Shown: positions 1-9,601, counted from the first letter of the stretch. The stretch: 64,000 nt of DNA from JBMNGG01 sp050949705 (GCA_050949705.1 JBMNGG010000004.1:1-64000), one strand, 5' to 3'. Numbers and translations: made by a program. The notes: a model not told the origin generated them from the sequence alone.

Positions 1-3000
1 CCCGAGCCCAAAAACGAAACTCTTGTCGAGTAGTTTTACAGCAGAGCAGGGGAAGGAGACGATTACGGAATATGTTTATGAAGATGACGATAATATAACT
101 CCGGAAACGAAATACTTGTATGGTTACAATTACGAGAGAATAAGCGATATTACTCTGGAAGATGCGTTGGCTCATCTGCGAAAAGGGGAAATTGTGGTCC
201 GGGTAAAGGAAGTGCCGGAGGATATTCGAGAGCAAATTCACGATCTACCCTTGCTCATTCTAGGTCCCAATGTGCCAGCCGATAAGATAACGGGGTTGGA
301 CTTAACAAAGGGTAGCAGCAGTGCCGGAAGCACGCCTTTATTAACAACTTCCCCGGCATATTTCTTACTGAAAGACGGCGAAGGGAACTTTAAATACGCC
401 GTTGTGAATGGGTATTTGTTTGATATAGAAAGAGGCGAAACAGTCTCTTCAAATGGTATTTACCTGAATATGAAAAACTTTGCCTTTTTCGGGGAAGTAC
501 CTGATATCCATATGCGATTCTGGAGCCCTATCGCTAAAGGTGGTTCATATGGCGGTGTTACCTATCCGGATGGCGGTCGGGTTCGCAGTGCCATGCAACT
601 CCATAAGCATTTTCGAATTGCCGAAATGATGGTAGGAGATACTAAAACACTTCTACTTGATCCCGGCGATATAGATAATGTTGGTGATACGAGCTTGGTA
701 AACGACGGTGCTACCAGCGTAACTGTCGAAAGTCTGAATGAGGACATTGCCGAGGTTGAATTGGAACTATGCGGTTCTGAATTCAAGAACGAAAAAGAAG
801 CTATGCCGAATCCGGGCCGTGACTGGTATGCACTGTCTATCAAAGGGAAAGCAGAAGGCATTACAGAGGTTGAAGTGACTTGGCATGGCGGTTTACGGGA
901 TGGTCAAACAGATATCATTACCGTCACTGTAACTCCGACCAAGTCAAATGCCAACGTTTTAATGGCTATAAATCAGGCTCATGCCCTAACAATTGCTGCA
1001 GGATTAACGGAAGAAAGCTTTAAAAAGCTTTTGCCCAAAGTGAATCTAGTGACACTAAATGGTAATGTCCTAGCAGATGTAGATTGGGACATATCAGCAT
1101 ACAGCTCCGACAATGTTGACCAATCGTTAGTTATATCTGGTTCGATTGACTTGGATGGCCTGGGTCTTCAAGATCCGAAAGGACTCGCTGATGCAGGAAT
1201 AAAGATACATGTTAAAGTTAAACAGGTAAATGACCTTCCAAATGCACAGGAATTGGAGAGTTTGTACTATCATTATTATTTAAACAATGAAGACTTGAAT
1301 GTAAGGGCCTTCCGTCATGATGTAATTGTACCCTTAATGCTGAAATTGGCAGAAGACGACGACTTTGAGATCAGAGAGGTGGGACGTTCCACTAACGGAC
1401 TCCCTATGTACCTGTTGAAATACGGCCATGGTGATATCCCTGTCTTTGCCTGGTCTCAAATGCACGGCAACGAGGCTTCTGCTACTCGGGGTTTGTTCAC
1501 TTTGTTTGAGTTCCTGCGTAGTGATGATGAGCCGGGAGGAGAGCTTAGGGAGACCATCCGGGAGAAACTCACACTGTATTTCCTACCCATGGTCAATCCC
1601 GACGGGGCCAATATTTATCAGCGGCGCAATATTCACGATTTAGATTTAAACCGCTATGCCGGTAATACTCATCCTACAGATCCCATTGAATTCTGGTGGA
1701 GATATGACAAGCTACCGGATCCGGTGGAAGCTAAGGTTCTTTGGAAAGTTCGCAACGAGGTTCATCCCGACAACGTGCCGGTGAAATTCGGTTTTAACCT
1801 CCACGATCAAAATGAGTATACTGCTGCAGGAAGGGGAACCGGCAAACTGGCTATCCTTTCTCTCCTGTCTCCTGCCATTGATGGTGGTCCTGGCAATGTA
1901 ACTGGTAGCTATGAGGAACTGTTGCAAAAACACAGACGAACCATCAATCAAACCAGGGCTAACGCCATGTCTGTTATCACTGGGATTAACAGGATGTTGC
2001 AGGAAGCTATTCCTGAGCAAGTGGGCAGATACGGTGATGACTTCGGCCGGAAATATTTCGGTGATTCCTTCACTGTGGAAGGTACTAGCGTCATACTAAT
2101 AGAAAGTGGCGGCTCTGTTAATGACGAGGAAAAGCTGCTCCAACGCAAGCTGAACTTCATGGCCATATTGCGTGGTCTCATAGAAATGGCTACAGGCAAC
2201 TATGAAAATTACTATGAACCAAACGAGAGAGGTAGATACAATGTATCGGACCTTGGAGAGTATTTCCATATGCCCGACTGTGCCAGCGATCCTCATGCGG
2301 ACCTTGCTCTTCAAAACGTGAAGATTCAAGGGAAAGAAGGCACTTACAATATGTTGATCCGCCGCAATGTGACTTTGGACGGCCAGGGTTACGTTTTTGC
2401 CAATGATCCAAATGCCAATGGGTACAGAGATATCGATTGGTATGCCAGAGGTTATATTTATAGGGCAACTGAGAGTAACGATGTTTTATTGTTTGGTAAT
2501 GAGAAGTTTTCTGCGGACGGTCTAACGGTAGTACCGGGAAGAATTTCTGATACCGTATATGAAACCATGGAGGATGTCACTTTACAGAAGGCGATCGCTC
2601 ATCTGCAAGCAGGGGAAATAGCCGTAAGGGTTCAGAAAATGCCCGAGGACATCCGAGATACTATTCATGATCTGCCCTTGGTGATCATCGGACCCAATGT
2701 TCCAGCAGAGAGAGTTACGAAGCTACATATACCAAGTGGAAACGGTAGTGCTGGTACCAATTTACTCGGAGGTAACCCAGCTAACTTCTTCCTCGAAGAT
2801 AGCACTGGTAAAATAACCCATGCAGTTATTAACGGTTATCTCGTCAGCGTAACCGACGGAAAACCGGTTTGGGATCCAACGGCAAGACCCATTTCCGAGT
2901 TGCCGAAATTAGAGGCTGGATCATTGAAGATGAAAAATTTCGCCTACTTTGGAGAAGTGCCGGACATTCACCTGAGATTTTTGCAGACCAAAGAAAATAC

Positions 3001-4489
3001 TGGCCTGCTGGGGCCAGAACATAAGCCAAGCGAAGACGAGGGGTTAAGCTACACTAGCATGCAGACTCATAAGCATGTCCGAATCGCCGAGATGCGAGCT
3101 GGAGAATCTAGAGTCCTACACCTTGATCCTGGTGATGTTACCAACGGCGATGGCGCCACCTCGGTATCGGTGTATAGCCGTAACACCAATTGTGCTACGG
3201 TGGAATTGGCAGATTGTGTCGATAAAAATATGCGTACTGCTGTGCCTAATCCAGAAAGGGACTGGAAGAAACTTACTATTACCGGCATCAGTCCAGGTGT
3301 GACTGAAGTAGAAGTGCACTGGACAGGCGGTTTGCGAGATGGTCAAAAAGACATCATTACCGTAACTGTGAACCCAAGCGACGTGTCACACACCATCGTG
3401 GCTACGGCCGGGCAGGGTGGAAGCATATCCCCGGCAGGCAATATTGAAGTGATCCGCGGAGAAAACCAGACATTCACAATTACTGCAAACAGTGGCTACA
3501 GCATTGCTGATGTTAAGGTTGACGGTAAGAGTGTCGGTGCAGTTAACAGCTATACTTTCGAGAATGTAACTACGCACCACACGATTTCCGCTACATTTAA
3601 AAAGATTGTGAGTGGGAGATCGTCCAAGAGTGTAAGTGCGTCAATCAACATATCTACAGCCGTATTTGATAAGCAAAGCGGTGAAGACATTGTTGTATCT
3701 CTTGCTCCGGGGGATCACACACTCACTGCTATCAAGAACGGTGGCAAGACGCTGGTGAAAGATGTAGACTACACTGTGGTCGGTAATACAGTGACGATTA
3801 AGAAAGAGTACTTAGCTATGCTTACAGAAGGGCAGCACAAACTAATTTTCGAAATGAGCGGCGGGGCTAACCCCATACTCACCATCAACATACGGGACGG
3901 TGAAATGTCGCCGACGGACTGGGCAAATCCGTTCACCGATGTGGACAAATCCGGGTGGTATTACAGCGATGTGCAGTATGTATATCAAAACGGTTTATTC
4001 TTAGGAACCAGTCCAAACACTTTCAGTCCACATATACCTGTAACTCGTGGTATGTTTGTTACGGTTTTGGGCAGACTTGCAGGTGAGGATCTGGGAAGCT
4101 ACACAAAAAGTAGCTTTGTTGATGTGCCTGTGAGCCAATATTATGCTCCCTTCGTCGAATGGGCTAAAGAAAACGGTATTGTAACAGGTATTGGAAATAA
4201 GCTTTTCGCACCAGAAGCGGAAATTAGTAGACAGGATATAGCAGTAATTCTTTACCGGTATGCCGAGTTTGTTGGCAAGAGGGCAATGACACAAAGCTCA
4301 TGGTCAGAAAGCATACCTTTCACTGATGCAGCGGATATTTCCGACTACGCCATAGAAGGCGTCTTGTTCTGTTCCTCAAATAATATTATCACAGGAAAGC
4401 CAGGTAATATCTTCGATCCCAAAACCCCCGCAACCCGTGCCGAGGTTGCAGCAATGCTGCGTAGGTTTATAACGGTGACAGCGGAATAA
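1..4489 (+). CDS. SLH-anchored M14 zinc carboxypeptidase, 5' end outside window
   Basis: A cell-surface metallopeptidase. The frame is open through base 2, so the gene is cut by the left edge; a TTG at 23 is only an internal candidate start. Numbering from that TTG (1488 residues), the M14 peptidase core lies at about 430-715. It has zinc ligands H481 and E484 (motif HGNE), H594 as third ligand and E694 in an IES motif as the catalytic Glu. A module of about 270 residues (sharing DLPL-IGPNVPA and FGEVPDIH) occurs before the peptidase at about 40-310 and again after it at about 845-1110. Next come an InlB-B-like repeat (about 1120-1195), an X2-like Ig domain (about 1205-1292) and three SLH domains (about 1300-1488). 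SLH domains bind secondary cell-wall polymers in Gram-positives. The substrate is unknown. Its base composition is richer in GC than that of most neighbours. Confidence 0.85.
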   Translation, partial: PSPKTKLLSSSFTAEQGKETITEYVYEDDDNITPETKYLYGYNYERISDITLEDALAHLRKGEIVVRVKEVPEDIREQIHDLPLLILGPNVPADKITGLDLTKGSSSAGSTPLLTTSPAYFLLKDGEGNFKYAVVNGYLFDIERGETVSSNGIYLNMKNFAFFGEVPDIHMRFWSPIAKGGSYGGVTYPDGGRVRSAMQLHKHFRIAEMMVGDTKTLLLDPGDIDNVGDTSLVNDGATSVTVESLNEDIAEVELELCGSEFKNEKEAMPNPGRDWYALSIKGKAEGITEVEVTWHGGLRDGQTDIITVTVTPTKSNANVLMAINQAHALTIAAGLTEESFKKLLPKVNLVTLNGNVLADVDWDISAYSSDNVDQSLVISGSIDLDGLGLQDPKGLADAGIKIHVKVKQVNDLPNAQELESLYYHYYLNNEDLNVRAFRHDVIVPLMLKLAEDDDFEIREVGRSTNGLPMYLLKYGHGDIPVFAWSQMHGNEASATRGLFTLFEFLRSDDEPGGELRETIREKLTLYFLPMVNPDGANIYQRRNIHDLDLNRYAGNTHPTDPIEFWWRYDKLPDPVEAKVLWKVRNEVHPDNVPVKFGFNLHDQNEYTAAGRGTGKLAILSLLSPAIDGGPGNVTGSYEELLQKHRRTINQTRANAMSVITGINRMLQEAIPEQVGRYGDDFGRKYFGDSFTVEGTSVILIESGGSVNDEEKLLQRKLNFMAILRGLIEMATGNYENYYEPNERGRYNVSDLGEYFHMPDCASDPHADLALQNVKIQGKEGTYNMLIRRNVTLDGQGYVFANDPNANGYRDIDWYARGYIYRATESNDVLLFGNEKFSADGLTVVPGRISDTVYETMEDVTLQKAIAHLQAGEIAVRVQKMPEDIRDTIHDLPLVIIGPNVPAERVTKLHIPSGNGSAGTNLLGGNPANFFLEDSTGKITHAVINGYLVSVTDGKPVWDPTARPISELPKLEAGSLKMKNFAYFGEVPDIHLRFLQTKENTGLLGPEHKPSEDEGLSYTSMQTHKHVRIAEMRAGESRVLHLDPGDVTNGDGATSVSVYSRNTNCATVELADCVDKNMRTAVPNPERDWKKLTITGISPGVTEVEVHWTGGLRDGQKDIITVTVNPSDVSHTIVATAGQGGSISPAGNIEVIRGENQTFTITANSGYSIADVKVDGKSVGAVNSYTFENVTTHHTISATFKKIVSGRSSKSVSASINISTAVFDKQSGEDIVVSLAPGDHTLTAIKNGGKTLVKDVDYTVVGNTVTIKKEYLAMLTEGQHKLIFEMSGGANPILTINIRDGEMSPTDWANPFTDVDKSGWYYSDVQYVYQNGLFLGTSPNTFSPHIPVTRGMFVTVLGRLAGEDLGSYTKSSFVDVPVSQYYAPFVEWAKENGIVTGIGNKLFAPEAEISRQDIAVILYRYAEFVGKRAMTQSSWSESIPFTDAADISDYAIEGVLFCSSNNIITGKPGNIFDPKTPATRAEVAAMLRRFITVTAE

Positions 4490-4507
4490 TCCAGAATAAA
4501 GTACAGA

Positions 4508-4541
4508 GGGGGCGGGGCTAAAGCGCTCTATAGCCCCCTGA
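4508..4541 (+). terminator. Hairpin after the carboxypeptidase gene
   Basis: GGGGCTA at 4514-4520 pairs with TAGCCCC at 4531-4537, 25 bases after the stop codon. There is no T-run behind it, so an intrinsic terminator is possible but not certain. Confidence 0.4.
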
Positions 4542-4654
4542 CCGACTTAGACAAAACCCTTGCATATGATGATATAAGAACAGAGGTCTGAACCAAATGA
4601 CAAAAACAATATACAAATGAACAACTAATCAAAGAATGTCAGAAAGAATTTACA

Positions 4655-4743
4655 GGTTATGGTAGGGACGGTTCCAAATTATTCACAAATCAGGTGCGAA
4701 AGATCTATGTTGTGAATAAAAGTAACCGTCCCATTTTATTTTA
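4655..4743. repeat. Degenerate inverted pair of the 31-nt palindromic repeat
   Basis: GGGACGGTTCCAAATTATTCA (ending 4685) and the opposed TGAATAAAAGTAACCGTCCC (from 4713) form an inverted repeat between two convergent genes. The outer ends have decayed. The right copy touches the stop codon of the following minus-strand gene. Confidence 0.7.
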
Positions 4744-5856
4744 ATCGAAGTTTTTTGTGGTAGAGTTTCCTCTCATGTCTACTTTGATAAGTCTTTCCAC
4801 TCTGTCGCCCCGGCAGCCTATTAAGTAACTCGTAAGATTTGCAGTTGAACAGCTGTGGTTGGGGATTATTTCAATCTTGTCACCGATTTTTAGTGTAGTG
4901 GTCCCTTCTACATGGAGTTTTCCTACTTCTTCTGAAAGACTGGAAACGGTAATTTCCGGATGGTCTTTTACATATCCATACCCTCTAATGGCGGTATTCC
5001 CGTGAGCACCTTGGTCAAGACCCAGGCATTTGGCCCCCGCATCGCAGATAAAGATATCTTCCGAAGGGTGGGAGATTACTGTAGCATAAACGGTTAGAGC
5101 ACAGTCGGATTCTTTTGCGATTTCAGTTGACATTTGTATATTATCCATAAAGACGTAATTACCAGGGTGAAATATATTGATGTTTTCATCGTAAACTGCC
5201 TTACAGAAGGTGGGTGTAGAGCCACTGGTTACCAGTTCCAGATTATATCCTGCAGCTTTTAGGGCATCTACAGCGGTTTTTACTGCACTTTTTTCGTCTT
5301 CTAGGTACTTTTGGATATCCTCGTGTTTTACTGCTGAATAGACATGACCGGGATGTGTTGAGATTCCTTTGAAGTTTAATGCTTCAAAAGCCTTTAGAGA
5401 ATCAGCGAAATCTACTACTTTTTCAGGTAAGACTCCAAAGCGATGAAGACCGCTGTCGATGATAATGGTGTAATTTACCTTTACTCCAGCGGATTTTGCC
5501 GCTGTGTTTAGCTTATTTGCACTATCGTAACTGTCGATTCGAATAATAAAGTTACATTGTTTTGCTAGGCTGATTACTCTTTTGATGTTTACATCACTTG
5601 CAACCGGGTAGGCATACATGATATTTTCAATACCTTCTTTTAAAAGGCCCTCGCATTCGTCAAGGGTACCGCAGAGGAATCCAGTTGCCCCGGCATTTTG
5701 CTGCATTTTTGTAATCTCGGTGCTCTTGTGGGTTTTAATCATGGGCCACAACTGTTTCCCATTTTCATCGCATAATGACTGAGCTTTTTTAATATTATTT
5801 TCCATGATATCCAAATCAACTAATATAGCCGGTGTTTCCAATTCTCGTTTTTCCAA
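4741..5856 (-). CDS. D-threonine aldolase / D-serine dehydratase-like PLP enzyme
   Basis: A 371-residue PLP enzyme of the fold-type III (alanine racemase N-terminal domain) family, which includes D-threonine aldolase and D-serine dehydratase. The N-terminal TPAILVDLD strand and the KTHK motif give K41 as the predicted Schiff-base lysine. NHSC at 333-336 supplies the His and Cys that bind the divalent metal in this family, so both cofactor sites look intact. It lies 33 bases downstream of a GntP permease on the same strand, implying one operon for import and cleavage of a small hydroxy acid or D-amino acid. Which substrate cannot be decided from sequence. Length is normal for the family. Confidence 0.85.
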   Translation of the reverse strand: MEKRELETPAILVDLDIMENNIKKAQSLCDENGKQLWPMIKTHKSTEITKMQQNAGATGFLCGTLDECEGLLKEGIENIMYAYPVASDVNIKRVISLAKQCNFIIRIDSYDSANKLNTAAKSAGVKVNYTIIIDSGLHRFGVLPEKVVDFADSLKAFEALNFKGISTHPGHVYSAVKHEDIQKYLEDEKSAVKTAVDALKAAGYNLELVTSGSTPTFCKAVYDENINIFHPGNYVFMDNIQMSTEIAKESDCALTVYATVISHPSEDIFICDAGAKCLGLDQGAHGNTAIRGYGYVKDHPEITVSSLSEEVGKLHVEGTTTLKIGDKIEIIPNHSCSTANLTSYLIGCRGDRVERLIKVDMRGNSTTKNFD

Positions 5857-5889
5857 GTTTAAGCCTCCTAAATTTAAAATTGTTCACAC

Positions 5890-7236
5890 TTAAAGGAATA
5901 TCATCTGAAGAATGAAAACCAGAATAAGGGCTGTTATTGACTGTGCAATACTGATAATGGGCAGGGTTCTATAGGCAACATCGGGTTTCATTTCTGATGT
6001 GGCAGTTATTACCCAGAAGAAGTCGTCATTGCCGTGAAATACCATAAAACCACCTGCCGCACAGGCTAGCATAGCAATAACAAGGCCTATGGGTGTGTTG
6101 AAGCCAAGAATATCAATCAGGGGCAAAAGCATAGAAGCTGCAGTAATCATACCCACGGTACCTGAACCGATAGCTGTTCTGAAAATAGCTCCGATAATAA
6201 AAGGGACTAGGATCCCTAGGGCTAAGCCAGAAAAATAACTTGTGACAAGGGCTTCAAGGTTGGAAGTCTTTAAAACAGAGGCAAAAGCCCCGCCGGCACC
6301 AACTATCAATACGATTTGTCCAGCAGTCATTAAAGCTTCTCCAAATCCTCCATCAAAGGTCCAAATCCTTTTATCCTCAGGATAAACAGACCTGTAGGTA
6401 ATAAACGCAAAGATTAGGCCTATAAGTAGAGCTGACACAGGATGGCCCACTGCTTCTAAAAAGCTTACAATCACACCTTGGCCGAAGGGGGCGCTTTCTA
6501 GTTGGGCGATTGTATTCAGGAACATCAATAAAATTGGGAGTAATATGGGTGTAAAGGCTTGTGTAGCTCTCGGGAGTTTTTTGCTGTTATCTGGAGCATC
6601 TTCTATACTTTCAGGTAAAAAATAGAACTTTTTGCCGTAATAAGTACCTAAATAATAGCCTATCAATGTAACGGGTATTGATACAACCATGCCCAAAAGA
6701 ATGACCAGTCCTAGGTCGGCTCCCAGTATACCGGTAACAGCTAAGGGGCCTGGCGTTGGAGGAACCAACATATGAGTTGCGTGTAAGCCCATTGCCAGGG
6801 ATAAGGCCATTGTGGTCATACTGACTTTCGTATCCCGGCTGAGTCGTTTGGCCAAGGGTGAAAGTATGACAAAAGCGGAATCGCAAAAGACAGGAATGGA
6901 AACAAAGTAGCCGGTGACAGCAAGGCCTAATGCAGCATGTTTTTTTCCTGTTATTTTTAAAATACTTTGTGCCATAGTTTCGGCTGCTCCGCTTTTTTCA
7001 AGTAAAGTCCCCATAACTGTTCCTATGGCAATTACAACTCCGATACCTGAAATTGTGCCGCCCAGGCCTTCAGAGAAAGCTGTAATAATATCCGGTATTG
7101 ATTGACCCGTAATAACTCCGAAAAACAATGCGGCTGCAGTTAAAGCAAAAAAGGGATGCAATTTAACTCTGACCGTTAGGTAAACCAGGATGGCGATGGA
7201 CAGAATAATAGAAATAACTATTAATCCGGGACTCAT
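5890..7236 (-). CDS. GntP-family permease (gluconate:H+ symporter family)
   Basis: A polytopic membrane protein of about 448 residues with the length and hydrophobic pattern of the GntP family: PTPGPLAVTGILGADLG in the middle and the conserved C-terminal FRTAIGSGTVGMITAASM segment. Members carry gluconate or other small hydroxy acids, and some carry D-serine. A GTG at 7242 and an ATG at 7236 are both in frame; the ribosome binding site GAAAGGA ends 8 bases before the ATG and only 2 before the GTG, so I chose 7236. It is the first gene of an operon with the D-threonine-aldolase-like enzyme, so its cargo is probably that enzyme's substrate. A TATAAT box lies just upstream on the minus strand. 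Confidence 0.85.
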   Translation of the reverse strand: MSPGLIVISIILSIAILVYLTVRVKLHPFFALTAAALFFGVITGQSIPDIITAFSEGLGGTISGIGVVIAIGTVMGTLLEKSGAAETMAQSILKITGKKHAALGLAVTGYFVSIPVFCDSAFVILSPLAKRLSRDTKVSMTTMALSLAMGLHATHMLVPPTPGPLAVTGILGADLGLVILLGMVVSIPVTLIGYYLGTYYGKKFYFLPESIEDAPDNSKKLPRATQAFTPILLPILLMFLNTIAQLESAPFGQGVIVSFLEAVGHPVSALLIGLIFAFITYRSVYPEDKRIWTFDGGFGEALMTAGQIVLIVGAGGAFASVLKTSNLEALVTSYFSGLALGILVPFIIGAIFRTAIGSGTVGMITAASMLLPLIDILGFNTPIGLVIAMLACAAGGFMVFHGNDDFFWVITATSEMKPDVAYRTLPIISIAQSITALILVFILQMIFL

Positions 7237-7526
7237 TAGCACTATCCTTTCTGAATATTATATCATTTATTTAAAAAACAAGATTACTACAACATTAAGT
7301 CAATCATATTTAATATTTCACATAAAAAATTATTTATGCTTTATCGAGAATCTCAAACAGCATGTGGCTGCTTAATAACTAAAAAAGCAATCAAAAGCTT
7401 GAAAATTTATGAGAAGCTTATAAAAAAGAGTATGATTAGATTTAATATTTAGTGGCAGTGTAAGGGGTTAGAGTTTATGATATAATAGTATTAAGTAGAT
7501 TTAAATAGATTGAAGGAGTGGTTAAT

Positions 7527-7748
7527 ATGGCCAACTCAAAGAAACTAATATTAGAACTAGTTGAGGATTTACCAGAAGAAAAAATGGGAAAGGTTATTAG
7601 CTTTATAAAGTTTATAAAAGAAGAGGAAGAACCTATATTATTACTTGAACCTGAGGATGAAATAGATGTATTAAATATATTAGAAGAAAATCAATGGTAT
7701 AGTTCGGAAGAGATAAAAAAGTCAATTGAGGACAAAAAACATGAATAA
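7527..7748 (+). CDS. Probable type II antitoxin (RelE partner)
   Basis: A 73-residue acidic protein with an N-terminal helical part (ILELVEDLPEEKMGKVISFIKFIK) and a charged C-terminus, as in small antitoxins that sit before RelE-type toxins. GAAGGAG at 7512-7518 places the start at ATG 7527 rather than at the GTG at 7518. The stop overlaps the start of the next gene by 8 bases, so the two are translationally coupled. The family is not certain; the assignment rests mainly on position and size. The promoter element ATGATATAATA lies about 45 bases upstream. Confidence 0.65.
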   Translation: MANSKKLILELVEDLPEEKMGKVISFIKFIKEEEEPILLLEPEDEIDVLNILEENQWYSSEEIKKSIEDKKHE

Positions 7749-7989
7749 GGTTATTTATTCAAATAAAGCAAAAAAATCATTGGAAAAGTATGATTATAAG
7801 ACCTCAATGCGAATCATTAATGCTATTGATAAGATCCCACTAGGAGACATAAAAAGGCTTGTAGGAAATGAAATTTCTTCATTATTTAGATTAAGAGTTG
7901 GTAAATATAGAATCATATATATGTATGAAGATGAACAAACTATAAAAATTATTAAAATAGATTCAAGAGGAGACGTTTACAAAGATTGA
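7741..7989 (+). CDS. RelE/ParE-family toxin
   Basis: An 82-residue basic protein with the RelE/ParE pattern: an N-terminal SNKAKKSLEKYD helix, GDIKRLVGNE in the middle, then FRLRVGKYRIIYMYED with strands and basic residues used by mRNA-cleaving RelE toxins, ending in KIIKIDSRGDVYKD. Family members cleave mRNA on the ribosome (RelE) or inhibit gyrase (ParE); the R-V-G-KYRIIY motif fits RelE better. The ATG at 7741 lies inside the antitoxin gene's last codons. The gene is complete, and together the two form a plausible working module. Confidence 0.8.
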   Translation: MNKVIYSNKAKKSLEKYDYKTSMRIINAIDKIPLGDIKRLVGNEISSLFRLRVGKYRIIYMYEDEQTIKIIKIDSRGDVYKD

Positions 7990-8027
7990 AGCAGTGGATT
8001 GCTGTACAATTTCAATTTTGGGGATTA

Positions 8028-8079
8028 GGGACGGGTACATATCAATTCCATGCTGTGGAATTGATATGTACCCGTCCCC
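8028..8079. repeat. Near-perfect long hairpin, variant of the GGGACGG repeat
   Basis: GGGACGGGTACATATCAATT and its exact complement flank a 5-base loop, giving a stem of about 23 bp. It starts with GGGACGG like the 31-nt repeats but its inner sequence differs. It lies 39 bases after the toxin gene and may also end its transcript, followed by TTTGTTTCATTTTTTT. Confidence 0.75.
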
Positions 8080-8162
8080 ATTTGTTTCATTTTTTTAATT
8101 AAGGGATAAGAGTTTATGATATAATAACATGAAAAAGTCTTAAATAGATTTTAGGATGGTTG

Positions 8163-8193
8163 TGAGTAAAAAGGAACCGTCCCTTTTTATTCA
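8163..8193 (-). repeat. 31-nt palindromic repeat copy
   Basis: A single copy in minus orientation (starts TGAGTA, core AACCGTCCC, ends TATTCA). It lies 25 bases before the start of the next gene. Confidence 0.8.
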
Positions 8194-8217
8194 CTAGAAG
8201 ATGGGGGTCAAGCTTAA

Positions 8218-9588
8218 GTGAATACATTTTCGTATCATTTTAAAAGAAATATTATTATTATTTTTGCCATTTTGCATTTGGCCAACTATTTTATAAAGAG
8301 CAATTTTTTATTTTATATATGTTGTGGATTAATAACTTATATATTTGTGTCTGCTGTACGAGTATTACCAAAAGTGACTCGCCGCATTTCACTTGCTCTT
8401 ATGCTCATGGGCATTGGTCTTATGGTTTGGAAGGGGATGCCTTTTGATGCATGGCTTTTGTGTATTGATAAAAATGGCAATCTTGTAACTTTGTTTATTC
8501 TTGTTCCTATAATGTTTCTACCTTTTAGCTATGATGATTACCAAAAAGAATTAAAGCATGTAGCACAAGCCCATATGCAAAACTTGCTACCTTTTTGTGT
8601 GTTGACTTTTGCTGTTGTACACATTTTCGGAGTTGTGATATCTGTTGGGGCAGTTACCTTGGTGTATGAGCTATTTAGGAATAATGCAAAGTTATACAAT
8701 GCTGAAAAGACTTTTATGGCATCATTACTTAGGGGATACTGCTCATCAGGTTATTGGTCACCAGCTTGGGCTTCCATTTTAGTTGTCACAACACAAATGA
8801 ATATTCCCTGGATACAGTTTATACCATGGGGTGTAGGCTTTTTCCTAATAGCTTTAGCCCTTGATACAATAGCTGTTTGGTTTAAAATAAGGCAAAATCC
8901 TGACAAATATCCAAGACTAAAGACCGATGAGCATGTAAAGGTCGATTGGAAGCAAATATATATCTTAATTGGACTTTCATCATCATTAATTTTAATCATG
9001 GCGTTGTTAAGCCAAATAACACCTTGGGATCTAATGGTTATCATCCCTTTAGTATCCATAGTCTTTCCCATAGCTGTTGCTTTGCTTCAAAACAAGCTGC
9101 CGAATTATAAGCTGGGTATTAAAGAGTATTATGACAAATCAGTCCTGAAAGTGATGAGTCAAGTAGCATTGTTTACAGCAGCAGGTTTTCTTTCCAAGGC
9201 TTTGGAATACTCCGGTGTTGGTGCGATGATACCTAACTTACTACCAATTTGGATGTCTCAATATCCGGTTCTCTTGATAGGTTCAATTATGCTTTTAATG
9301 ATAGTGCCTTCCCTAGTGGGGCTCCACCCGGTGGCTATTGGGACGGCTCTTGTTGCTACAATAGTGCCAGCAAGTATAGGCTTAACTGACATGGGTTTTG
9401 CTCTTACCATCATTGTAGGTTGGGCTTTGGCTATATTAATTTCTCCATTTTCGGCAACTTCCTTGATTGCTGGAGGTTTGTGTGATTGTTCACCATGGGA
9501 GATCTCCCTAGGGTTGAATGGTAAGTTCGGTTTTTTCAATGTAATATTTTTCAGTATCCTTATTGCACTAATAAATGGGTTATTTTGA
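8218..9588 (+). CDS. Polytopic membrane transporter, family uncertain
   Basis: A 456-residue protein with about 11-12 hydrophobic segments. I cannot name the family with confidence. The two-half layout, the GYCSSGYWSPAWASILV segment in the first half and SPFSATSLIAGGL in the second resemble hairpin-and-break regions of ion-transporter-superfamily carriers (ArsB/NhaD/CitM type), but this is inference from pattern only. The start is a GTG preceded by GGGGGT. The gene stands alone between the toxin-antitoxin module and a convergent AIM24-type gene, so context gives no substrate. Confidence 0.55.
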   Translation: MNTFSYHFKRNIIIIFAILHLANYFIKSNFLFYICCGLITYIFVSAVRVLPKVTRRISLALMLMGIGLMVWKGMPFDAWLLCIDKNGNLVTLFILVPIMFLPFSYDDYQKELKHVAQAHMQNLLPFCVLTFAVVHIFGVVISVGAVTLVYELFRNNAKLYNAEKTFMASLLRGYCSSGYWSPAWASILVVTTQMNIPWIQFIPWGVGFFLIALALDTIAVWFKIRQNPDKYPRLKTDEHVKVDWKQIYILIGLSSSLILIMALLSQITPWDLMVIIPLVSIVFPIAVALLQNKLPNYKLGIKEYYDKSVLKVMSQVALFTAAGFLSKALEYSGVGAMIPNLLPIWMSQYPVLLIGSIMLLMIVPSLVGLHPVAIGTALVATIVPASIGLTDMGFALTIIVGWALAILISPFSATSLIAGGLCDCSPWEISLGLNGKFGFFNVIFFSILIALINGLF

Positions 9589-9601
9589 GATAAACAATGC
9601 T

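Noticed and set aside
562..3580. Many open frames antisense to the carboxypeptidase gene
   Set aside because: They are shadows of a long GC-richer gene; none has a ribosome binding site or a recognisable product.
4603..4743. A 46-codon open stretch through the decayed repeat pair
   Set aside because: No start codon in a good place and half of it is repeat sequence; treated as chance.
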